Assembly (NCBI GenBank): GCA_022563055.1 | Contig: JADFOB010000011.1 | Location: forward strand, 1-11,738 | From: Planctomycetota bacterium | GTDB lineage: Bacteria > Planctomycetota > Phycisphaerae > UBA1845 | DNA: 11,738 bases | Direction of reading: 5' to 3' | Shown here: positions 1-6,833 of the stretch, one piece after another | Position numbering within the stretch: position 1 is the stretch's first letter | Layout: each line of letters opens with the position of its first letter | The notes under the pieces: model-generated | What the model was told of the DNA's origin: nothing | What the model saw: only the letters and a program-made list of their open reading frames with translations | The model's database searches: none | Position numbers and translations under genes: made by a program

Positions 1-2109
1 GAACAGGTTGAGCTCTTCGGCTGGTTGTACCGCCTGAGGCCGCCAAGAAACCCCGGTGCGTACGACTGGGCGAGTCGGAGTCGGCGCCAGGGCGTCGTGG
101 CACGGATACGCTGCAAGACCGCCAGGAACGTGCAACGGCTTGATCCAGATCCGCCGCGGCATCGAGACCTGCTCGCGTGGTTGCGAACGACGGCGCGAGG
201 GATGCTCACGGACGATCTGGCGACGGGAAGCGACGAAGAAGCGAGTCTGCTCGAGGCGATGGTGCTCGGGCACCGCTCCGGGCTGGATCGCCGTCTCAAC
301 GACATCTTCATCCGTGCGGGCTGCATCCACTTCCTGGCCGTGAGCGGCGTACACGTTGGCATCGTAATGTTCTTCGTTTGGTGGGCGTGTGTGCTCTTAG
401 GCTTGAAACGGAGTGGGAGAGCGTTCGCCATGATGGCGGCTGTGATCCTGTATGCCGCGGTGACGGAACCACGCCCGCCGGTCCTGCGCGCGACCGTAAT
501 CTCGCTGATCTATTGCGTCTCGCTTCTTCTGCGCCGCGAGCGGTCCTACCTGAACTGGATCTCGATCTGCGCGGTCGTCCTGGCTGTTTTCGACCCCGCG
601 ATGGTGTTCGATCTGGGATACCAGCTCTCCTTCGCCGCCGTGTTCGGCGTCAGTTATGTCTCACCCGCTCTCACTCAGGGGATCTCCGTGCTCCGGGCGC
701 GGTGGGATAGGGTCGCTCGCGGACGTCCCTTCGAGCAGCAGGATCGCGCATTGGCCCGAGCCTTGCGTCCCCGTCGTCCGCTTGTGCTGCGCATTCCGCT
801 CGGTGCCTTTCGTCGCAGTTGGAGATTCCTGGCAGGTGCCTTTCCGATCAGTGTGGGGGCGTGGGTGATCACCCTCCCGCTTATCGCGGTCTACTTTCAC
901 CGAATCCATGTGTGGGGCCCACTGAATTCGGTGCTCGTGCTTCCGTTGGTTGCGGTGTCGATGCTGCTGGGCTTTGCCAAGCTCATCACCGGGATCATCT
1001 CGCCGACCGTTGGCTCCGCCATCGGATGGGCGCTTAGCGTGGTCGATGGGGCACTGCTGGTGCTGGTGGAAAAACTAGCGACCCTTCCAGGAGCATCGCT
1101 GGCGATGGAGGCTCCGCCGCGGTGGGTCACGACGAGCTTCTACTTGTTCCTTGCGTTGCTTGTGTGGGCGTTCCCGCGAGAGCGCAGGGTGATTCAAGAA
1201 CGAGAAGCCGACCCCAACATCAAGCCCGCGCAGCCGCCGTCACCTCCACTTCGCCGCGCGCAACGGCGAGCGTGCCTGGTGGCCCTTCTCGTACTTGTTG
1301 CGACAATCACCACATGGCAATGGCCTGCGGCGCGGGAGGATCGGCTCGTGGTGACCGTTCTATCCGTCGGGGCGGGATCGGCCACGGTCATCGAACTGCC
1401 GGACGGACGAACGGTGCTCTACGACGCCGGAAGCTCCCGCCCGAGCGATGTGGGTCGAAGCGTCGTCGTGCCGTTTCTTCGACACCGCGGTATCGGGCGG
1501 ATCGACCGCGTATACCTGAGTCATCCGAACCTCGATCACTTTAGCGGATTGCCCACCATCATTAGCGAGATTCCGACGGGGCCGATTATCGTGAACCGGT
1601 ATTTCGAGCAGCGGAGCGGCCCCCGATCTCCGAGCCGGCACCTGTTGAAACTTTTGGCCAAGTCGAATCATCCGGTGCAGACGATTGATCCGTCGGGTGG
1701 GAGCTGGACGGTGTCCGGTGTGACATTCGAGTATCTGGCCCCCGCCGCCGACTTTCCCCAAGAGGTTACAACAAACGACACTTCGACGGTGCTGCGACTG
1801 ACGTACGGTGGCCACTCGATCCTGTTCACGGGGGACGTTGAGGAGCGAGCGTTGCGCGCACTCATCGCGCACGGCAACCTTCATGCCGATGTACTTCTTC
1901 TTCCCCATCACGGCGGTGTCGAGACCAGCACGCCCGCGTTTATCCGCGCGGTTGACCCCATCGCCGTGATTCGCTCGAGCGCTGAGCCGATGCGCGAGAC
2001 GCTCAGCGGGTTACCATACGCCGTCGGTCGGATCCCCCTTTACAACACAGCCGACGTCGGGGCGATCCGGATCGTCATCGAGGATGGCGGATTGACGATT
2101 GGCGATTGA
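1..2109 (+). CDS. comEC: ComEC/Rec2-family DNA internalization protein, 5'-truncated by window edge
   Basis: Inner-membrane channel that carries single-stranded DNA into the cytoplasm during natural transformation. The frame is open back to base 1, and the first residues (VELFGWLYRLRPPRNPGAYD) look like the OB-like N-terminal domain of ComEC, so the TTG at 25 is not the real start. The competence domain follows, with SGVHVG at 343-360 and several hydrophobic segments up to about 1190. A C-terminal metallo-beta-lactamase-like domain starts near 1345 (VVTVLSVGAGSATVIELPDG). It has the metal-site-like SHPNLDH at 1519-1539, FTGD near 1825 and HHGG at 1906-1917. The first motif has Asn where relatives as I recall them have Asp. 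The stop codon and last four residues lie inside heptamer array 1. About 702 residues are visible, close to the full family length, so little is missing. Family assignment is secure; competence in this organism is inference. Confidence 0.93.
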   Translation, partial: EQVELFGWLYRLRPPRNPGAYDWASRSRRQGVVARIRCKTARNVQRLDPDPPRHRDLLAWLRTTARGMLTDDLATGSDEEASLLEAMVLGHRSGLDRRLNDIFIRAGCIHFLAVSGVHVGIVMFFVWWACVLLGLKRSGRAFAMMAAVILYAAVTEPRPPVLRATVISLIYCVSLLLRRERSYLNWISICAVVLAVFDPAMVFDLGYQLSFAAVFGVSYVSPALTQGISVLRARWDRVARGRPFEQQDRALARALRPRRPLVLRIPLGAFRRSWRFLAGAFPISVGAWVITLPLIAVYFHRIHVWGPLNSVLVLPLVAVSMLLGFAKLITGIISPTVGSAIGWALSVVDGALLVLVEKLATLPGASLAMEAPPRWVTTSFYLFLALLVWAFPRERRVIQEREADPNIKPAQPPSPPLRRAQRRACLVALLVLVATITTWQWPAAREDRLVVTVLSVGAGSATVIELPDGRTVLYDAGSSRPSDVGRSVVVPFLRHRGIGRIDRVYLSHPNLDHFSGLPTIISEIPTGPIIVNRYFEQRSGPRSPSRHLLKLLAKSNHPVQTIDPSGGSWTVSGVTFEYLAPAADFPQEVTTNDTSTVLRLTYGGHSILFTGDVEERALRALIAHGNLHADVLLLPHHGGVETSTPAFIRAVDPIAVIRSSAEPMRETLSGLPYAVGRIPLYNTADVGAIRIVIEDGGLTIGD

Positions 2110-2138
2110 CAATCCTCAATCCTCAATCGACAATCGGC
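2090..2138. repeat. Heptamer array 1: fold-back array of seven 7-base units
   Basis: Seven consecutive 7-base units: GATTGAC, GATTGGC, GATTGAC, then AATCCTC, AATCCTC, AATCGAC, AATCGGC. The first half has the GATTG form and the second half the complementary AATC form. As a result 2096-2109 pairs with 2123-2136 (14 positions, one mismatch) around a 13-base loop. The comEC TGA stop (2107-2109) lies in the left arm, and the right arm ends six bases before the ald ATG. No T-run follows, so it is not a classical intrinsic terminator. The periodicity resembles the heptameric STRR repeats of cyanobacteria. Confidence 0.9.
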
Positions 2139-2141
2139 GCT

Positions 2142-3254
2142 ATGATTGTCGGTGTACCCAAGGAGACAAAGACGCACGAATACCGCGTCAGCATGACGCC
2201 GGTGGGCGCCGACGAACTGGTCCGACGCGGACACACCGTGTTAATTGAAACGAACGCGGGCATCGGCTCGGGCATCTCCGACGCCGAGTACCAAGCCGTC
2301 GGTGCCAGGGTCGTCGACCTCCCGGACGTAGTCTTCGCGGAGGCGGAACTGATCATCAAGGTGAAAGAGCCGCTGGCCGCTGAACGTGAGCTGATGCGCA
2401 AGGGGCAGGTGATGTTCACCTTCTTTCACTTCGCCGCCGACCGCGAATTGTCGGAGGGCGTGATCGCCGGCGGCTCGGTCGCCATCGCCTATGAGACGAT
2501 CGTGGACCGGCAGGGACGCCTTCCGCTCCTGACGCCGATGAGCGAGGTGGCGGGCAAAATGAGCATCCAGGAGGGTGCCAAGTACCTCGAACGTCCCATG
2601 ATGGGTCGCGGCATTTTGCTGGGCGGTGTTCCCGGCGTGGAACCGGCCGAGGTGCTCATCATCGGCGGCGGAATCGTGGGGACCAACGCCGCCAAGGTGG
2701 CGGCGGGGCTGGGTGCGAAGGTCACGATCATGGATGTGGACCTCGAGCGTCTGCGTTACCTCGACGACGTCATGCCGGCCAACGTCCACACTGTTTTCAG
2801 CGACCGCTTGGCGCTACGGCGTCTCTTGCCGACCACGGACCTGCTGATTGGGGCTGTGTTGATTCCCGGTGCCCGATGCCCGGTGCTGGTTCCTCGCGAG
2901 TTTTTATCCGAGATGAGGCCCGGCGCCGTCATCGTGGACGTCGGTGTGGATCAGGGCGGGTGCTGCGAGACGATCCGTCCCACGACCCATGAGGAACCCA
3001 CGTACATCGTGGACCATGTGGTGCACTACGGTGTCACCAACATGCCCGGTGCGGTCGGGCGAACGTCGACCTTTGCGCTGACCAACGCGACGCTGCCCTA
3101 CGTGCTCAAGCTGGCTGACCTCGGGTACAAAACCGCGTGCCGGGAGGATGCGGGCCTTGGCGAGGGGATCAACATTGAGTGCGGGGTCGTGACGAACCAG
3201 GCTGTCGCACAGACTTTCGGGTTGAAGTTTGCACCGTCGTCGATTGCAGATTGA
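2142..3254 (+). CDS. ald: Alanine dehydrogenase
   Basis: NAD-dependent oxidative deamination of L-alanine to pyruvate and ammonia, reversible, cytoplasmic. From the ATG at 2142 the product is 370 residues, the usual family length. The upstream in-frame TTG at 2106 would only add 12 residues encoded by the repeat array and is rejected. Residues match the family: R15, K75 in IIKVKEP, H96 in FFHFAAD, the MSEVAGKMS segment at 133-141, the Rossmann motif GGGIVG at 175-180 with D198 for the NAD ribose, and D270 as catalytic acid. No Shine-Dalgarno sequence is visible because the array occupies that position. The stop TGA is supplied by array 2, so the gene is bracketed by two arrays. It has no evident functional link to its neighbours. 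No missing residue or frameshift is seen. Confidence 0.96.
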   Translation: MIVGVPKETKTHEYRVSMTPVGADELVRRGHTVLIETNAGIGSGISDAEYQAVGARVVDLPDVVFAEAELIIKVKEPLAAERELMRKGQVMFTFFHFAADRELSEGVIAGGSVAIAYETIVDRQGRLPLLTPMSEVAGKMSIQEGAKYLERPMMGRGILLGGVPGVEPAEVLIIGGGIVGTNAAKVAAGLGAKVTIMDVDLERLRYLDDVMPANVHTVFSDRLALRRLLPTTDLLIGAVLIPGARCPVLVPREFLSEMRPGAVIVDVGVDQGGCCETIRPTTHEEPTYIVDHVVHYGVTNMPGAVGRTSTFALTNATLPYVLKLADLGYKTACREDAGLGEGINIECGVVTNQAVAQTFGLKFAPSSIAD

Positions 3255-3311
3255 GGATTGAAGATTGGGGATTGAGAATCGACACTCTGCACTCTGCAAT
3301 CTGCAATCTTG
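3242..3311. repeat. Heptamer array 2: ten units with 12-bp perfect inverted ends
   Basis: Ten consecutive 7-base steps: GATTGCA, GATTGAG, GATTGAA, GATTGGG, GATTGAG, AATCGAC, ACTCTGC, ACTCTGC, AATCTGC, AATCTTG. The ends form a perfect 12-bp inverted repeat (3242-3253 with 3297-3308) around 43 bases. The left arm carries most of the ald stop (TGA at 3252-3254), and the right arm ends 12 bases before the adaptor ATG at 3321. The sequence differs from array 1, but the period and the polarity switch are the same. Confidence 0.9.
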
Positions 3312-3320
3312 CGTGTTGCC

Positions 3321-4676
3321 ATGAAGAACATCATCATCGTTGTTCTGCTATCTGCCACGTTGGTGACGGGCTACATCGCCGCCAAGGCGAAGCTGAAGAT
3401 GTCCTTCAAGGGTCTGGAGGGCAAGACGGAGAAGATCATCCGCGGCGACCTGACGCTCCCGATCAACGCGACGGGCGAAGTGAGACCCGCCCTTCGCGTT
3501 GAAATCAAGTCCAAGGCGAGCGGCGAAGTTATCGAGATAGGCCGGCAACCGGGGGACCGCGTCCAAGCGGGCGATTTGCTGATCCGGCTCCAGCGGGACG
3601 ACGAAGAGCGGACGGTGAACAAGGCCATGCTGGATGTTGTCGTGGCCGAGGCGCGGCTCGAGGAGGCCCGTATCCGACTGCGGCTTGCCCGGACCGCGGA
3701 CCTTGCTTCTGCCGAGGCGCGCGTGGTACAGCTTCAAGAGTCAACCCGCCTCGCCAAGTACCGAAGGGAGAAGCTCCTTGCTCTCCCTCCGGAACAGACC
3801 AGCGAGGAGGAGCTGCTCGAACGGGACGTTACCTATAATCGGGAGGTCGCGCAACTGAGGGAAACCCAGGCCCTGTTGGAAAAGGCGAGGCTCAGCGCCG
3901 AGCTGGCGGAACAAACGGTGAAACAGGCCGAGGCAACCCACCAGCGGGCCGGTGACACCCTCGCCGACGCCCGGAAGATTCTGAGCGAGACCGACATCGT
4001 GGCGCCCATCGCGGGGATCATCGGCGACGTGAAGGTGCAGATCGGTGAGGTCATCCAAGGCGGAAAGACTACGTTTACCGGTGGAACGCTCCTGGCAACC
4101 GTGCTCGACATGGATCGTTTGATCGTGGGGGCCGAGGTGGACGAGTCGGACATCGAGCGCGTGCGGGCGATTGCGCCGGACTGGGCAATCCCAGGCCATG
4201 ACGAGTCCGCGCGGATGCCGGAAGATCTTGAGGAGGCGTCGCGTCACATGGAGAACCTACCGGTCATCACCGTCGAGTCCTTCCGCGACCGGGAGTTTCG
4301 CGGTGTGATCGAGCGGATCTATCCCGAGCCCAAGACGGTAAGCGGCGTGGTGACTTACCTGGTGGACGTCGTGATTACCAGCGACAACCGCAACCTGCTT
4401 CTGCCTGGAATGCGAGCGGACGTACGGTTCACCTCCGAGCACCTTGAAGATGTACTGCTCTGCACCAACGAAGCCATCCGCGAGGGGTTGAGCGGCAAGC
4501 TCGGCGTGTACATCCCCAAGCCCGGCGCGGAGGCTTCCGACCGGGAGACTCAGTTCGTCGCCTGCAAGTTCGGACTGAGCAACGGGAGCTACTCGCACGT
4601 ACTCTGCGATGAGTTGGCGGAAGGCACGATCGTCTACACCAAACTCCCGATCAAAAAGGACAAGGACAAGGATTGA
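3321..4676 (+). CDS. Periplasmic adaptor (MacA/HlyD-type membrane fusion protein)
   Basis: Adaptor subunit linking a MacB-type ABC permease to an outer-membrane partner in an export machine. The ATG at 3321 gives 451 residues; the TTG at 3309 lies in the repeat array and is less likely. An N-terminal membrane anchor covers residues 3-20. The lipoyl half-motif is at about 63-90 (IKSKASGEVIEIGRQPGDRV). A long coiled-coil hairpin spans about 95-222 and is rich in Glu, Ala, Arg and Leu. The second lipoyl half (TDIVAPIAGIIGDVKVQIGE) is at 224-243, followed by beta-barrel segments such as LPGMRADVRF at 361-370. A hydrophilic stretch of about 27 residues (285-312) interrupts the barrel after VDESDIERVRAI and is unusual. 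The tail ends KKDKDKD. The ATPase gene begins 52 bases downstream. No TolC-like partner is in the window, and the substrate is unknown. Confidence 0.9.
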   Translation: MKNIIIVVLLSATLVTGYIAAKAKLKMSFKGLEGKTEKIIRGDLTLPINATGEVRPALRVEIKSKASGEVIEIGRQPGDRVQAGDLLIRLQRDDEERTVNKAMLDVVVAEARLEEARIRLRLARTADLASAEARVVQLQESTRLAKYRREKLLALPPEQTSEEELLERDVTYNREVAQLRETQALLEKARLSAELAEQTVKQAEATHQRAGDTLADARKILSETDIVAPIAGIIGDVKVQIGEVIQGGKTTFTGGTLLATVLDMDRLIVGAEVDESDIERVRAIAPDWAIPGHDESARMPEDLEEASRHMENLPVITVESFRDREFRGVIERIYPEPKTVSGVVTYLVDVVITSDNRNLLLPGMRADVRFTSEHLEDVLLCTNEAIREGLSGKLGVYIPKPGAEASDRETQFVACKFGLSNGSYSHVLCDELAEGTIVYTKLPIKKDKDKD

Positions 4677-4728
4677 AACAGACGCTCGGGGAAACCCGCC
4701 CCGCCCTCGCTATCGGCATGCCTGTGAG

Positions 4729-5508
4729 ATGATTCAAGCCCTTCAGCTTTGCAAAGAGTACGTCATGGGCGACACGATCGTCCACGCACTCGACGGTGTT
4801 GATCTGACGATCCAAGCGGGCGAGTTCGTCAGCATCACCGGTGCGTCGGGAAGCGGCAAGAGCACGCTCATGCACATTCTGGGCTGCCTCGATCGACCGA
4901 CATCCGGCACGCTCGAGTTTCAAGGACGGATGACCACCGCGCTTAGGGAAAAACAACTGGCGGAGGTTCGCAACCGGCACATCGGATTCGTGTTTCAGAC
5001 CTTCAACCTGATCAACCGAACCAGCGCGCTGGACAACGTGCTATTGCCTCTGACCTACACCCGCAAGCGGTTTAGCAAGAAGACCGCCAAGGCGGCGCTC
5101 GAGCGCGTGGGGCTCGCCAATCGGGCCCGTCACACGCCTGGCGAGATGTCGGGTGGGGAGTGCCAGCGCGTCGCGATCGCCCGCGCGATCGTCAACAACC
5201 CGAGCCTGATTCTTGCCGACGAGCCCACCGGAAACCTCGACTCGAAAACCGGTGGGCAGATTATGCGGATTTTTCACGAGCTGCACGCCTCGGGCATTAC
5301 GATCGTGATTGTCACGCACGAGATGGAGGTCGCGGTTCAAGCCGACCGCACGATCCACATGCGCGACGGAAAGATCATCGAGGACGGCGCCGTCGATAAG
5401 GCGCGCAGGAATCAGGTTCTGTCGCGAGCAGTTGATGCGCGGCGAAGCGCCGTGGGGCCAAGAACCGCCGCGCCGGTCAAGCCCTCGTCCACGGAGATTG
5501 CATCGTGA
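4729..5508 (+). CDS. MacB/LolD-type ABC transporter ATP-binding protein
   Basis: Cytoplasmic ATPase driving the adaptor/permease pair encoded on either side. The ATG at 4729 gives 259 residues starting [15 protein letters not shown], where this family normally begins; a GTG/TTG-type upstream extension would be non-homologous and overlap the adaptor gene. Motifs: Walker [10 protein letters not shown] at 38-46, the [11 protein letters not shown] element typical of MacB/LolD at 50-60, Q-loop Q90, signature MSGGE at 140-144, Walker B LILADE at 160-165 followed by PTGNLDS, and H-loop H197. All catalytic residues are present. A C-terminal extension of about 35 residues (225-259), basic and Ala/Pro-rich, lies outside the ATPase core. 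The stop lies within the first copy of a 17-base tandem duplication. Confidence 0.95.
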   Translation: MIQALQLCKEYVMGDTIVHALDGVDLTIQAGEFVSITGASGSGKSTLMHILGCLDRPTSGTLEFQGRMTTALREKQLAEVRNRHIGFVFQTFNLINRTSALDNVLLPLTYTRKRFSKKTAKAALERVGLANRARHTPGEMSGGECQRVAIARAIVNNPSLILADEPTGNLDSKTGGQIMRIFHELHASGITIVIVTHEMEVAVQADRTIHMRDGKIIEDGAVDKARRNQVLSRAVDARRSAVGPRTAAPVKPSSTEIAS

Positions 5509-5526
5509 GGGAGATCGCATCGTGAG
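5493..5526 (+). repeat. 17-bp tandem duplication at the ATPase/permease junction
   Basis: Bases 5493-5509 and 5510-5526 are adjacent copies (GGAGATYGCATCGTGAG, 16 of 17 identical, T5499 against C5516). The first copy encodes the last ATPase residues and its TGA stop. The second copy lies between the two genes and pushes the permease start away from the stop. It looks like a slippage duplication. Confidence 0.85.
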
Positions 5527-5543
5527 AAGGTTCTTTTACGCCG

Positions 5544-6770
5544 GTGGACAAACTTAGCGTGTTTCATCTGCGAATCATCTTGATGGCACTCAAAGGGCTC
5601 CGGCAGAACCTTCTGCGGTCCATGCTGGCGACGCTGGGCGTCATCATCGGTGTGGGGGCGGTTGTGTCGGCTGTTTCGATCCTCGAAGGCGCCCAGCGAG
5701 ACATCCTGGAACGGTTCGAGGCGCTCGGTGCGGACCAGGTGATCATCGTCAACGGCAGTGAGCACCGCCATGGTCGAAGCGTCTCGCTGAACTCGCTCAC
5801 ACCCAACGATGCCAAGCTGATCCAGCGCGAGAACCCCACGCTGGTCAAGGCCGTGGCGCCACAGTTCCAGGGTGGTGGACAGATCAAGTACTTTGAGAAG
5901 AACGTGGTGGCCAGCGTGCTTGGGACAAGCGAAGGCTATGCGGCCATGAACAGCTACGAGGTGGTCAACGGGCGTTTCCTTCGGCGCGCGGACATTCGCG
6001 GCACCACCATGGTGTGCATTTTGGGGCATAAAGTCGCCAAGGATCTGTTCGGTTGGCTCAGCCCCGTGGACAAAAAAGTCAAGATCAACGGCAAGAGCTT
6101 TATCGTGGTCGGCGTCATGGAGGAGAAGGGGACTCTGGGTTTCATGGAGGTCGACAACCAGGTCATCATCCCGCTCTCGACGGCGATGGGCCGGATGTTC
6201 GGTTCGCGCAACCTGACCATGCTGGTCGTTCAGGCGGTCAGTGCGAAGAAGCTTTCCGCCTGTATCCAGGGTGTCAAGAAGACGCTTCGCGGCTCACACC
6301 GGATCAAACCCGGCACCGCCGACGATTTTCAGATCTTCACGCAGGAGCAGATGAAACAACAGTTTGCCCAGGTCGCCCAGATCTTCGCCGTGGTGCTCTA
6401 CAGCATCGCCGGTATCTCGATGGTCGTCGGTGGTATCGGCATCATGAACATCATGCTGGTGTCCGTCACCGAGCGCACGCGGGAGATCGGCGTCCGGATG
6501 GCTGTGGGCGCGCGGCGGTTTGACATCCTCGAGCAGTTCCTCATGGAAGCGAGCACGATCAGTGTTTTAGGCGGCGCGCTGGGCGTTGTGTGCGGCTGGG
6601 CGATGGCCAGTTTCCTGGGCAGCTACACGCAGGTATTCAAGACCTACACGCCACCGATCATCATCGTCCTGGCGCTGATCATGGCCTTTATCATTGGCAT
6701 CGTCAGCGGTATCTACCCGGCCATTCGCGCCGCCCGTCTGGATCCCGTCGAATCGTTGCGCTACGAATAG
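5544..6770 (+). CDS. MacB-type FtsX-like ABC transporter permease
   Basis: Membrane subunit of the same exporter, type VII (mechanotransmission) class by homology. The GTG at 5544 gives 408 residues; an ATG at 5583 (residue 14) is an alternative, and neither has a convincing Shine-Dalgarno site. TM1 is at about 27-47, followed by a large periplasmic domain at about 48-275. TM2 is at about 276-306, then the coupling segment SVTERTREIGVRMAVGARR at 307-325, TM3 at about 333-358 and TM4 at about 371-392. The C-terminus GIYPAIRAARLDPVESLRYE (389-408) is the classical FtsX/MacB ending. The ATPase is a separate protein here, unlike E. coli MacB where the two are fused. The gene ends 47 bases from the convergent secreted-protein gene, with array 3 between them. 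Confidence 0.95.
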   Translation: MDKLSVFHLRIILMALKGLRQNLLRSMLATLGVIIGVGAVVSAVSILEGAQRDILERFEALGADQVIIVNGSEHRHGRSVSLNSLTPNDAKLIQRENPTLVKAVAPQFQGGGQIKYFEKNVVASVLGTSEGYAAMNSYEVVNGRFLRRADIRGTTMVCILGHKVAKDLFGWLSPVDKKVKINGKSFIVVGVMEEKGTLGFMEVDNQVIIPLSTAMGRMFGSRNLTMLVVQAVSAKKLSACIQGVKKTLRGSHRIKPGTADDFQIFTQEQMKQQFAQVAQIFAVVLYSIAGISMVVGGIGIMNIMLVSVTERTREIGVRMAVGARRFDILEQFLMEASTISVLGGALGVVCGWAMASFLGSYTQVFKTYTPPIIIVLALIMAFIIGIVSGIYPAIRAARLDPVESLRYE

Positions 6771-6777
6771 GAGACGG

Positions 6778-6833
6778 GATTGCAGATTGACGATTGAGAA
6801 TTGCCAATCCTCAATCCTCAATTCTCAATTCTC
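6778..6833. repeat. Heptamer array 3 between convergent genes
   Basis: Eight consecutive 7-base units: GATTGCA, GATTGAC, GATTGAG, AATTGCC, AATCCTC, AATCCTC, AATTCTC, AATTCTC. Bases 6792-6803 pair with 6819-6830 (11 Watson-Crick pairs plus one G-T) around a 15-base loop. The array lies downstream of the permease stop and overlaps the end of the minus-strand gene: its TGA (6818-6820 complement) and last residues IEN are array-encoded. The hairpin could act as a bidirectional transcript end, but no U-tract is visible on either strand. Confidence 0.9.

Noticed and set aside
2106..2141. TTG at 2106 as the ald start
   Set aside because: It would add 12 residues encoded by the repeat array and overlap the comEC stop. 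The ATG at 2142 gives the normal family N-terminus and catalytic numbering.
2090..3311. CRISPR array or transposon ends bracketing ald
   Set aside because: Units are 7 bases with no spacers, so not CRISPR. Arrays 1 and 2 do not form matching terminal inverted repeats with target-site duplications, and no transposase is present.
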